Origin: Aphrophora alni
Taxonomy: Eukaryota; Arthropoda; Insecta; Hemiptera; Aphrophoridae
DNA: 64,000 nt
Reading direction: 5' to 3'
Assembly (NCBI GenBank): GCA_963513935.1
Contig: OY740774.1
Coordinates: 29,655,949-29,719,948 of the forward strand
A program made the position numbers and the translations under genes. Each line of letters starts with the position of its first letter. Within the stretch, counting starts at the first letter, position 1. Shown in pieces: positions 50,435-59,699 of this stretch. Below the pieces are notes generated by a model that saw only the letters and a list, made by a program, of their open reading frames with translations, made no database searches and was not told the DNA's origin.

Positions 50435-50685
50435 TTATACAGTATAACAAACACACAGAACACAATTCTCTCAAAAAATACACCTAAGAATCAGAAGCGG
50501 TTCAACGACAAGGTCGTCCTCTTTAGTGATACACGAGCTACACCAATCAAACTATAATCAGTTATAGTTTGATTGGTGTAGCTCTTGTATCACTGAAGAG
50601 GACGACCTTGTCGTTGAAACGCGTCTGATACTTAGGCGTATTTTTTTGTGAGAATTGTGTTCTGTGTGTTTGTTATACTGTGTAA
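50435..50685. repeat. PLE-tail hairpin 1 (head-to-head, ~125-bp arms)
   Basis: Two inverted copies of the same ~125-base sequence meet almost without spacer (AAACTATAA, TCAG, TTATAGTTT). Each arm carries, from the centre outward, GCTACACCAATCAAAC, a hammerhead, CTTAGGCGTATTTTTT and a GAATTGTGTTCTGTGTGTTTG tail. The right arm's hammerhead (50587-50631, +) is intact; the left arm's (50488-50532, -) has several core substitutions. Both ribozymes read outward. Confidence 0.9.
50587..50631 (+). ncRNA. Hammerhead ribozyme (intact core, type I-like)
   Basis: All parts of a minimal hammerhead are present in order. Stem I is GTATCA (50587-50592) with TGATAC (50626-50631), a perfect 6-bp pairing. The core CTGAAGA (50593-50599) fits CUGANGA. 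One unpaired G follows, then stem II GACGAC-CTT-GTCGTT (6 bp with one G-T pair), GAAA (50616-50619), a minimal CGCG stem III, and the cleavage triplet GTC at 50623-50625, with the scissile bond before TGATAC. Very short stem III is known in hammerheads of Penelope-like elements, which can act as dimers. The unpaired base before stem II is unusual. Confidence 0.75.
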
Positions 50686-52865
50686 TACTAGAACTATTCA
50701 GAAAAAATGCATGTAAAAAAATTGAAATCCAGTTGAATGAATTCGGGTGTAGTTTTAGTGACCACATTTCAGATTGCAAGTTAAAATGAATATGTCGTAT
50801 AACGACGTTCCATATTTGTCAAAGATGGGATAAAATATAAAGGAACTTATAAAAGAAGAGAAATAAGAAAGTTTTTTTTTGCGATTGGTATAAGCTATAG
50901 AACATAATAATATATACATGAGTACGATTTAATATTATGTGTGAAATAAACATGTATATCTGTTAGTTTTACATTTAGCATTAACAGACATATTACATGT
51001 TTGTTGATAACTGTTTCAAAACTTGGTGTACTGACAGTTGAACTTTATTGGTTATGTCTGATTAAAGAGATGACAAGCCCTTTTCTCTTAAATTTGGGTC
51101 TATAGCTATGACCTTTAGTCGGCTCAGAGGGAAATCCACGAGGGATAACAATTCTACTGGCTTCTTAAGAACACTTTTATGTTGGATTTAAATGTTTCCG
51201 GCTTTGTAGGTTTAATTACTTTTGGGAGACTAAATGAACAGAGTTGACCTCTGTGCGACGCAAAGTTTCAATAGCTAAGCTTTACAGTTAACATGTACAA
51301 GAAAAGGTCAGGAAGGTTTGTAATAAGTGAGATGACGATTTAGTCGTTGAAATACACTTAGGGACTCACGTATAGTGAGTACTGGCTTCAAAATCTGAAG
51401 GAGATCTAGCTATATCTTATATATTTTTTTCCACTTAGTCTTGTGTTGGATTCCTCTCTTTTTTCTTCCCTAATAGGTCTCTTTTGATCAAGTCTTGTTA
51501 TTTTCCTATTCTGATGCTATTAAAGTATTCATGAACTACGGGTCTTTATTTTATGTTCGTTTGTTCTTTATTTTAATGCCATGATGAGCGATAGATTTTT
51601 TGCAATAAGTAACAACCAACATTTTAACATCCTCTTGAACAAATGATTTGTCTGTTGTAAAATTTATAAATTTCTTATGGTGTATTTGAAGTTACTATAT
51701 GTAAATCCTTAAACCTTCGTAACGATTTTCACCTTCTTTCAAGAAATTCCCTAAAATACGCAAAGGGGCAATTTCAATCAGGATTGAGGGACGAAAGATT
51801 TGGGAAGGTGGGAGGGCCTAAGTTACGTGGGCAGTCCACAATGAAGCTCGTTAGAGGTAGTTACAGTTGTCAACAACACCCAAATTGTGCTGCGTTTACC
51901 GAAATAAGACAAACATCGTTAATAACTATGGTCTCGATTTTTGATTCCTTTATTTCATCAAGGAGTTTTATGTTTTTATACTTTTAATTATTTTCTACTA
52001 AAGATGCTATGTAAAAGACATACTGAAAACAATAATTATATATGCAAAACAAATTTAACTTATTTTTGAAAGAATGATCCTGAAGTGAAAATCAATTATT
52101 ATATATCTTAAAAACATTGCACGAACTTTCTCACTCACAACATCTTACAAATTAAATACAAATGAATAAAAACTAACCATCACGTTACCAAATATTTCAG
52201 TTCAGTTGTTGATTAAATACGTCTTTAGTACAAATAATATTTGATTGTTTAAGAATTTTTAATGACGATAATCAAGGTTCATTTTAGTTTTTTTCTTATG
52301 ATTGAAACGGTCATTATAGAAACTCCATTTGTAAAAAATTGTGAAAAATTTAGTGGTCGTTAGTAAATACGTTGTAGAGTGCGGCCTACATCACTCAAGT
52401 CATGTTAAATGATCGATTATTATATAGTGTCGTGGTAGCTTCAGTCGTCAAACCCTTGATCAAGGATGGGGTAGAAGATTGGGGATTCGTATCTCACCTA
52501 AAATATAAGATTTTTGTTGTAGTTTAATTCATTACAACCAGTGTTGTCGCGGAGAGAGGACCCCCACTATTAATAAACTGTGGTTGATTTGAATGGAAGT
52601 TGACGGGGTTGGCGTGAAAAATTTTTAGAGAAAAACCAACTTTGGAAACTTTTATTATTGTGGGTGTATTAGGTAAAAAAAAACATTAAACACAAAATTT
52701 AAAAATGTTGAAATTATTATAAAAATATGTATTGAAATGTGAAAGTGCATATTACTATATTTTTTATTATTAATTTATTTTTATTGGTGTAATTCTTGGT
52801 ATTATTTAAAAAAAAGGAACAAAAACTAACTTATGGGATATCAAATGTTGAGCTTCACTTATGAG
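50686..52865. other. Mostly unassigned; one hammerhead-like relic
   Basis: At about 51330-51360 GATGACGATTTAGTCGTTGAAATAC preserves a stem II plus GAAA pair of the PLE-tail family without the rest. A GC-richer patch at 52380-52620 contains a tRNA-like GGGGATTCGTATCTC phrase that could be a SINE B box, but no A box could be paired with it. No gene is supported. Confidence 0.4.
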
Positions 52866-53080
52866 AAAAACTATACAGTATAACAAACACGCAGAACACA
52901 ATTCTCATTAAAAAAAACACGCCTAAGTATCAGACGCGTTTCAACGACAAGGTCGTCCTCTTCAGTGATACACCAGCTACACCAACCAAACCACAACTCT
53001 GATTGAAACGCGTCTGATACCTAGGCGAATTTTTTTTTTTTAATGATAATTGTGTTCTGTGTGTTTGTTATACTGTATAA
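52840..53080. repeat. PLE-tail hairpin 2 (head-to-head)
   Basis: Same organisation as hairpin 1, including the shared left flank ATGTTGAGCTT.ACTTATGAG. The left arm carries an intact minus-strand hammerhead (52927-52971). The right arm (about 53000-53080) has lost stem II and CTGAAGA by an internal deletion, leaving CTGATT joined to GAAACGCGTC and TGATAC. Confidence 0.88.
52927..52971 (-). ncRNA. Hammerhead ribozyme (intact core)
   Basis: Identical in its functional parts to the copy at 50587-50631: GTATCA/TGATAC stem I, CTGAAGA, GACGAC-CTT-GTCGTT stem II, GAAA, CGCG and GTC. Two identical cores in otherwise mutated hairpins suggest recent activity of the family or constraint on the ribozyme. 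Confidence 0.75.
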
Positions 53081-54359
53081 CTTATGGCATTTATGACATG
53101 ACCGATCACGGAATTAGATAATTAATCCTTATAGACTCATATTGTTAAATTTGGTATTTTTTCATTTAAAGTAAGAAAATGTTAATCAGATATGATCTAA
53201 CCAGTTTATTAAGGCCTAGGATTGCACTAAATTTCATGAAGAAAAATATCATCGGTTGATTAAATAAAAACATTTTACAAAAATTATTTTACTTTTTTTC
53301 ATATAAATGGTGGAAACAAAATATGCACAAACGTTTTTACTCACACTTCACCAAAACAACAAAAACAAATCTTTACCAAAAAAGTTAGTTCGGTATTTGT
53401 CAATCAAAAATTGAAAATGTAATAATGGACGCTGCGTTTGAAAAAAAAAATATATATATATATCCAAATAAAAGCCGTAACTTGTTTCGCCTGAGCCGTA
53501 ACGCGTCTTCAGTGAAAACATTATTAGATTAAATTCAAGTTTTTAATGATTACATTCAAGGTTAATTTAGAAATAACGCTCGTACGATAGAGGAAAAACT
53601 ACTGCAGGAAGGCAGTGGAGGCCTCTTCGAAACCCTTTCTTAATAATTTTAACAAGGAATAAATTGGCTTAATTTTAAGTGTAATAATAATCGCCAATAA
53701 TTTTAAGGAATTTATGTATTTTATTTTGTTATATGTTAAAAACACAAATAAACTACAAAATAATCAATTAAATGTTTTATCTTACTTTTCAAAAATCCGA
53801 TAATTAAAAATTTGTCAAATTTTTGAGGGCAGGATAGGAGTACATTACACAGTGAATTTAGAAAACTTAGTTTTTTTTCTACATTTCATAAAAAGGGAGT
53901 TAACTAAAAAATAGTAGATAAATTTAAATGTTTGATTCCACTCCATTTTAACTGTTAAAAGGAAGGTTGATGATGTGGTATATGTTTTTTAAAATCATTT
54001 TTATTATTTTATGACATATGATAAAATCAGAACCATTAAACCTGCAGCTAATTTATTATGATATAAAGACAAGTACGAAAACGTATATATAATAGTTATA
54101 TACTAATTATAGATCACGTAATTAGTCAAATATTTGAAATAAATTCGACTTATTGTAATTGGATTTTAAAGTGAACACGTTATAAGTTTTTTTAACTAAA
54201 AGAAGAAAGTACTTTAGCATTCAATCCGTTATTATACATTATATTAATTGATTTAGCTTAGAACTTCATTCGTAAATATAAAATAAATGACAAGTTGCAG
54301 GGGGGGGAGGGGAAGAGTAATGGGGAGGAAAAACTGTGTGAAAGTAATAAAACCTTAGC
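53081..54359. other. AT-rich stretch with one hammerhead-like motif
   Basis: At 53475-53515 (minus strand) CTGAAGA, a longer stem II region and GAAACAAGTTACGGC are arranged in hammerhead order, but stem II pairing is poor. Direct repeats of GCCGTAAC flank the motif. A TA run at about 53452-53462 adjoins it. Nothing else is recognisable. Confidence 0.35.
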
Positions 54360-54367
54360 GCAACGAA

Positions 54368-54828
54368 CAGTGGCGGCGATAGCGGGCCCGCAGGGCCCGC
54401 GGTGCGGGGGGGCCCGCGAGCTGGGAGGGCCCGCGAGTCTTGACCGGGATTTTTCGGGAAATTTTACCGGGACCCGGACCCGCAACGGGCCCCCTATCAT
54501 AACAATATTTTTATGATTATTGTCAAGAAATTACTAAAATAAGGTAAAATGTCTTCAGACAATATTGTGCATCGTGCATCCAAAACGGCAATAACTATTA
54601 TTTTTTAGAGAGCAGTATTTATTATTTAATTAATGTCATGATACGAAGTATGTGTATTGTTTACCATTGGCCGATAAGTAATGCAGCTATCGCTACGTCG
54701 CGCATCGCGGTGACTCACCGGCGCCGCCGCCCGGCGAAAAGATAAACATCCGGGAAAAGATTATTGGGAGAGGGGGGCCCGATGAACAAATTTGCGGGGG
54801 GGCCCGCGGGTTCTTATCGCCGCCACTG
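54368..54828. mobile_element. hAT-type MITE, 461 bp, with 8-bp TSD
   Basis: The terminal inverted repeats are perfect over 14 bases: CAGTGGCGGCGATA at 54368-54381 and its complement at 54815-54828. They are flanked by a perfect 8-bp target duplication GCAACGAA (54360-54367 and 54829-54836). CAGNG termini and an 8-bp duplication are diagnostic of the hAT superfamily. The ends are very GC-rich (GGGCCCGCGG-type runs) around an AT-rich centre. There is no transposase frame, so it is non-autonomous. The perfect TSD indicates a fairly recent insertion. Confidence 0.93.
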
Positions 54829-55069
54829 GCAACGAAGTGTAAATCGAGGAAGTGTAAACACTGGGAAGAAAGTTGACGATTAGAAATTGGATCTCCTTTT
54901 TAACTTTCATAATATTTATGAATTTATTTCCAATTCAAAACTCCTGTACATAATTATTTATTCAAGCACACAAATTTATAAATTAAATTTGATAATTTAA
55001 ATTAACTTATATTGTATTAAATAACAATTGAAATTTCGTAAATAGATATTGATATCTAACCATTATTTA

Positions 55070-55520
55070 ATACAGAAAAAGGACATCCAGAAATGGGATT
55101 TCTCACCTCTCCAACAAAATATCTGAACCGATATTCATGAATCTTTTAGGTCGTATAAACCTTTTTTTGGTTAGTGCGAAACCGGATATTTCCACATCTG
55201 TTGTTGATGAAGCTAAAAAATAATTTAAAAAATATATCGTCCAGTAGTGGGATATCCCCATCTCTACTTCAAAATATCTTTTCCACTTTTCATGAATCTT
55301 TTTAGGTCATCTAAGTTCATACTACGAAGCCATATATTTCCATATTTATTTTATTGTTGTTAAAGCTGAAAAAAAAACTAAATAGGAACGCCAGAGATCG
55401 GATATCTCATTTCTACAACAAAACAGCTTAACCGATTTGCACGAGTCTTTGTCGTCTAGTTTTTAACTACTAACCCAAATATTTCCACATAAGTTGTTGT
55501 TAAATAAAAAATAGAGCGTA
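55070..55520. repeat. Degenerate ~152-bp tandem repeat, 3 units
   Basis: Units begin near 55083, 55238 and 55388 with a CCAG(A/T)..GGGAT(A/T)TC phrase. Each continues with CTC.ACAAAATATCT, a (G/C)ATGAATCTTTTTAGGTC-like phrase and ATATTTCCACAT..GTTGTTG. The units are well diverged. Confidence 0.7.
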
Positions 55521-55764
55521 ACCTCTAAAACTATCACAACTACACTAAACCTGACTGTCACTAAACCTTACTTTTGACCAGTGAAGCCTAGACGCAAACA
55601 GATGTTTAGATTGAAGACATAAGATATTTAGAAGGTTTTGGATTGATATAACTTTGATCTATGATTCATTCATTGATTCATGATAAACTCAAATTTTAGT
55701 TACGGCTAATAATATGTAAAATTAATTACCTTAGAGGTTGTCCTCAGTCCGTATATTGGTTTTA

Positions 55765-55806
55765 GCTACAGCGCTGTTTCGCCGAACACTGTCGGCTTCA
55801 TCAGGC
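55765..55806 (-). ncRNA. Hammerhead motif, left PLE arm
   Basis: Exact inverted copy of the motif at 56770-56822, located about 215 bases downstream of the endonuclease stop at 56018 on the minus strand. Confidence 0.65.
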
Positions 55807-56017
55807 CCGCACTAACACATAGACACGTAACACAAAACACTAACACATATAAAATCGGAGTATGACTCGTCGTACATAAATAATAAAATTGTTTGTGGCC
55901 ACATTATATGTCTTACTTGTCCAGCTGCAGGTATGGTACTGGATCTATACAGCAGTTATCAGTATGATACTGATAATTAAGATTAGCTGAAATGAAATGT
56001 AAACATGTTTGCTATGT

Positions 56018-56374
56018 TTATTTAGTTTTAATTTTTGTTATTATATCATATATAGGGTTGGAAGAAAAGTTCAGTTTGTCATTTAACATGTTGTCTGGGT
56101 TCTTCTTATATTCTGTATATATTTGGAATTCTTCTAATATATTCATTGTTGTACCTTTATTGGTTTTGTATAATATTTGCAAATTTGTGTTTATGTCCGT
56201 GTAATTGTGGTTCTCATTAATCAGGTGTTCAGCATAATTTGATTTTTGTCTGTCTGTTGTTGTTTTTTTATGGCTAGGTAAATGTTCCTTGAATCTAGTC
56301 TTGAACGAGCGCCCTGTTTGTCCTATATATATCTTGTCACAGTTGTTACAGGAAAGTTTATAAATTCCACACAA
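56018..56374 (-). pseudogene. Penelope-like element GIY-YIG endonuclease domain
   Basis: The C-terminal endonuclease domain of a PLE reverse transcriptase polyprotein, which nicks target DNA for retrotransposition. It begins CGIYKLSCNNCDKIYIGQTGR, containing the GIY...YIG motif with the CxxC half of the CCHH zinc motif typical of PLEs. RFKEH, SNYAEHLINENH and a helical tail ending at a stop (56018) follow. The open frame has no true ATG at its start (TTG at 56374), because the upstream RT region is replaced by the inverted right arm. It is therefore a fragment, not a complete gene. The core up to about NENH is in the spacer and the rest is in the left arm. Confidence 0.85.
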
Positions 56375-56769
56375 TTACAATTACACGGACATAAACACAA
56401 ATTTGCAAATATTATACAAAACCAATAAAGGTACAACAATGAATATATTAGAAGAATTCCAAATATATACAGAATATAAGAAGAACCCAGACAACATGTT
56501 AAATGACAAACTGAACTTTTCTTCCAACCCTATATATGATATAATAACAAAAATTAAAACTAAATAAACATAGCAAACATGTTTACATTTCATTTCAGCT
56601 AATCTTAATTATCAGTATCATACTGATAACTGCTGTATAGATCCAGTACCATACCTGCAGCTGGACAAGTAAGACATATAATGTGGCCACAAACAATTTT
56701 ATTATTTATGTACGACGAGTCATACTCCGATTTTATATGTGTTAGTGTTTTGTGTTACGTGTCTATGTG

Positions 56770-56822
56770 TTAGTGCGGGCCTGATGAAGCCGACAGTGTT
56801 CGGCGAAACAGCGCTGTAGCTA
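56770..56822 (+). ncRNA. Hammerhead motif, right PLE arm
   Basis: CTGATGA (56781-56787) is the canonical core. One A follows, then stem II GCCGA-CAGTGT-TCGGC (5 bp) and GAAA (56805-56808). The palindrome CAGCGCTG comes next; it can form a 2-bp stem III with a GCGC loop or pair between two molecules. TA at 56817-56818 is the cleavage dinucleotide. Stem I (GCGGGC with GCT..., internal loop) is short at the junction and continues beyond it. The motif sits just outside the endonuclease-derived sequence, as described for PLE hammerheads. Confidence 0.65.
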
Positions 56823-56863
56823 AAACCAATATACGGACTGAGGACAACCTCTAAGGTAATTAA

Positions 56864-58090
56864 CTATATTATATATTAAACAGTCCAAGGCAACACATTA
56901 TACTTTATAAAATAATAATATGTAAAATTTAGTGTAGGAGTTTTTACATACACTCTTTTTTGAGTGGAGGGTTTTATGATAACGCTTTTTGTAGTTTCGG
57001 TTGCACAACTTATTATTAAATTTCCATATCTTTCTTTTATACATAAAAAAAATAAACCCATAAAGATATACACAAACGTTTTCACTCATTCCTACATAAA
57101 AACCAAATATGAATCAATTTAAAATTTTAAAGAGTTACCTGCCAAATACCGAAATTTAAAATTGGCTCAACGATGATAAATTTTTTATAGTAATTTGCGA
57201 TTCAAAGAAAAAAATAGACATACAAAACGGAGCTATATTTAGAACAGTTATTATTTATGATTTTATGGTGTACATGATAAATTTATTTGAAACATTGTAT
57301 TGTTTCAATCCGAAAATTATCAAAATACAATTGTGACTCAAAATCGAAAAAAAGTGTGGATATTAGTTTGCATATTACAGGTAGATTGCATTGTCTGTAG
57401 ATTTATTTTCAAAAATCGTCTTTACTGATTAATGTGTTTATTGAGTACAAAGACTATTTTTAAAATTTGTACCACAAACTAACATTTTCTGTTCTAGTAA
57501 AAAAAATTGCAAATGAAATTTAAGTTTGCAAATGAACTGGATAAGTTTTCACGTCAAAAGTATTTAAGACAAAACTAAAAATAAAAATAAATAAATAAAC
57601 TGACTATATCAAGGATGTAAAGCCTGTAGGATCTGACGGCTGATAATGATTTGCATTTACCCTTTCTTGTCAAGTCTAGGTTTAACAAAGAAATCTCTTT
57701 TTTTAAACTTTAAAAATGTTTAATATTATCATATCTCTTGATAAAATAGTTGGTAAAAGTTTACTCATGTATCGTAATTGTTCTTTAAGTTTAGTTTGGT
57801 ATTGTCTTCTTTTTTCTCCTACAAATATTTATATTTTAACCATAGTTTGATGAAAGATGGTTCATGTCATGATTCAATGACTGTCGAAATGGAATTTTTA
57901 GGACGATGGTGATTAATATAGCATATTTATCATAAACCCACATGAGCTAAATGAAAGCAAAATTTTATCAAATCCTTTTAGAAGTTATTTTGAAAATTTC
58001 TAATTTTTGATTTCGGTATTAAGGTACCAAAATTTTACCTAAATTTAATAAAAATGAACAATTCAAATAAATCTTAAATACAATTTCACG
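56864..58090. other. AT-rich stretch, nothing identified
   Basis: No gene, RNA or repeat terminus recognised. Confidence 0.5.
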
Positions 58091-58094
58091 TTTA

Positions 58095-58225
58095 ATAAAT
58101 CAAACAGATTTCAACGGCAATTTCGTCATCTTCAGTGATGCATGAGCTACAATAATCAAACCTTACCTAACCTACAAATCAATAAGTTTGATTAACTGTA
58201 GCTTATGGACTACTGAATGGAGAAA
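58095..58225. repeat. PLE-tail hairpin 3 (decayed)
   Basis: The left part (58100-58160, minus strand) reads GCATCA, CTGAAGA, a GACG/CGTT stem and GAAA, then a decayed cleavage region. The right part (58185-58225, plus) retains GTTTGATTAACTGTAGCTTATGG and ACTGAATGG as a degraded inverted copy. It has the same head-to-head outline as hairpins 1 and 2. Confidence 0.5.
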
Positions 58226-58815
58226 TTATTGCTGAGACGTATTCAACAAAAAATTGTTCAAGTTTAATTTAAATTATAAAAGTTTTACAATTTGAGTTCA
58301 GAATTTATTTTTTAATAGTATGCAAAGCTTTGCGCAACTCTCTCACTTACTCATACACAAAACAAATTACCAATCAATATAAACACTTTACTGGGAAGCT
58401 GCAATAAGATCACAAGTCCAAATTGCTATTAAAATAAAAGTGAAAATTGCGATTACTGTAACAATTTTGATATAATTTAATTAAAATTTACACTCTACGT
58501 GTTTAAAAACAAAGACATTTGTCATCTCTTTAATAATGCTGTTTAAGACGTTATCAATAAAAATAAATAGAACCACGAGGTTTATCAATCCAAGATAAGT
58601 TCAATTCCAACAGAAACATCTTTAGATTTAATTATCACATCAAGTTTACTTGAGGGACTTGTTCATCGTCTGGAAGTGTTTGTATGCAAATAAGTTCTGT
58701 TGTGACGTAACAGTCCCTAAACATACAGAGTTGATTGTGTAATCTTCCTCAAACATGGACTGTAACAAAATGGTTTCGATTTTAATGTAATAGCAGATAT
58801 TTCTTGTTGAAACTC
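58226..58815. other. AT-rich stretch, nothing identified
   Basis: No feature could be supported. Confidence 0.5.
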
Positions 58816-58874
58816 CATATTCAAGGATAAAATAAAGCAAAAGCTTAAAGTTTCAAATGTTTTAATAATATAAA

Positions 58875-58918
58875 TGAGCTACAATTGTTTCGCCTTGCGG
58901 CATCATCGGGCAACTGAT
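58875..58918 (-). ncRNA. Hammerhead-like motif of second PLE
   Basis: On the minus strand CCGATGA (58909-58903; one core change, U4 to C) is followed by T, a GCC-GCAA-GGC stem II, GAAA (58891-58888), CAATTG and the TA cleavage dinucleotide. It lies about 170 bases beyond the endonuclease stop, matching its position in the other PLE. Probably inactive because of the U4 change. Confidence 0.5.
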
Positions 58919-59083
58919 AATTTACAGGTATAGACAACTATTTAAACATAAGTAACAGGAAACTGAAATACAATAGAGAAATCAGGAAAGGTAGGGGGAT
59001 GACCTAGCAGGTAGATAAAGGTTAATGAACTATGTTACGGATGGGTTTTAGAAGAGGTGACGAATTTAATACAATTTGGTCAT

Positions 59084-59672
59084 TTAAGTTGAGAATAGGC
59101 CTAAGTGAAATAGATCTATTAATTTTATTTCTAAACATTCTAAATTATTTAATCTAGTGCTTTTATTTTCTATATGTAAGAGTTTAACATTCAATTTCGG
59201 ATCAAAACTATGACCCGAGTCCAAAAGGTGGTTAGCAAAGCTAGAGTTTCTATAGCCATGTTTCCAGCTATTTACATGTTCTTTAATTCTAACTTTTATA
59301 CATCTACCTGATTGACCTATGTACTCAGAGTCACAATCTGGACAAGATATTTTATAAACTCCACTATTTTCTAACATTTTTGCTTTATCTTTATTATTGA
59401 CCAACATTTCCCCTAGATTTTTTGTACAACAAAAGGCAACTTTACGATTACATTTAGTTGAAATAAGGTTACTGATTTTATAACTAGTTCTGTTGATATA
59501 AGATAATTTACAATATCTAACTATTTCAATACTCTCGTTATGGGAAGAGTAGACTTAATTTTCAGCTCTTCGCTTTAACTTTTTTCTTAAAATATTATCT
59601 ATTAAACTAGCATCATACTTATTATTAACAGCAATTTGTTTAACGACATTGAGTTCATCATAAAAGTCATTT
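59084..59672 (-). pseudogene. PLE reverse transcriptase C-terminus plus GIY-YIG endonuclease
   Basis: A continuous minus-strand frame from about 59671, interrupted only by a TAA at 59555-59557, then open to the stop at 59084. The first part (NDFYDELNVV...ILRKKLKRRAEN) and RTSYKISN...CNRKVAFCC fit the poorly conserved end of the PLE reverse transcriptase. NLGEMLVNNKDK leads to the endonuclease: SGVYKISCPDCDSEYIGQSGR (GIY-YIG with CxxC), RIKEH, SSFANHLLDSGHSF (CCHH histidines) and a tail to the stop. The catalytic RT palm is absent. Domain order is as in canonical endonuclease-bearing Penelope/Neptune-type elements. Confidence 0.85.
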
Positions 59673-59699
59673 AAGCTTTTGCTTTATTTTATCTTTGAA

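Larger units (their letters stand above)
55722..56863. mobile_element. PLE palindrome with 487-bp inverted arms
   Basis: The left arm 55722-56208 and right arm 56377-56863 are reverse complements without a detectable indel (paired coordinates always sum to 112585). The 210-bp frames at 55992-56204 and 56381-56593 encode identical peptides. A 168-bp spacer (56209-56376) separates them. Each arm, read outward, contains the C-terminal half of a GIY-YIG endonuclease, a ~200-base 3' UTR and a hammerhead motif; the spacer holds the endonuclease core. This matches two copies of a Penelope-like element 3' end joined head to head. Near identity implies a recent event or gene conversion. Confidence 0.88.
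58820..59699 (-). mobile_element. Second Penelope-like element remnant with inverted ends
   Basis: Bounded by 29-base inverted repeats (58820-58848 and 59671-59699, 28 of 29 match), with weaker inverted similarity continuing outward for about 15 bases. Inside, on the minus strand: an RT C-terminal remnant, a GIY-YIG endonuclease, and a hammerhead-like motif at 58875-58918. It is a different PLE subfamily from the palindrome at 56 kb. Confidence 0.75.

Noticed and set aside
51784..51987. Frame containing a Cys/His-bearing SYSCQQHPNCAAF segment
   Set aside because: It recalls a small zinc finger, but the pattern is too short to assign and there is no supporting context.
54258..54516. Overlapping 73-80 codon frames across the MITE left end
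   Set aside because: GC-rich terminal sequence of a non-autonomous transposon yields stop-poor frames; no protein family recognised.
55992..56204. Two identical 70-codon frames (also 56381-56593) rich in hydrophobic residues, membrane-protein-like
   Set aside because: They are antisense shadows of the GIY-YIG C-terminal region in each palindrome arm; identity reflects the palindrome.
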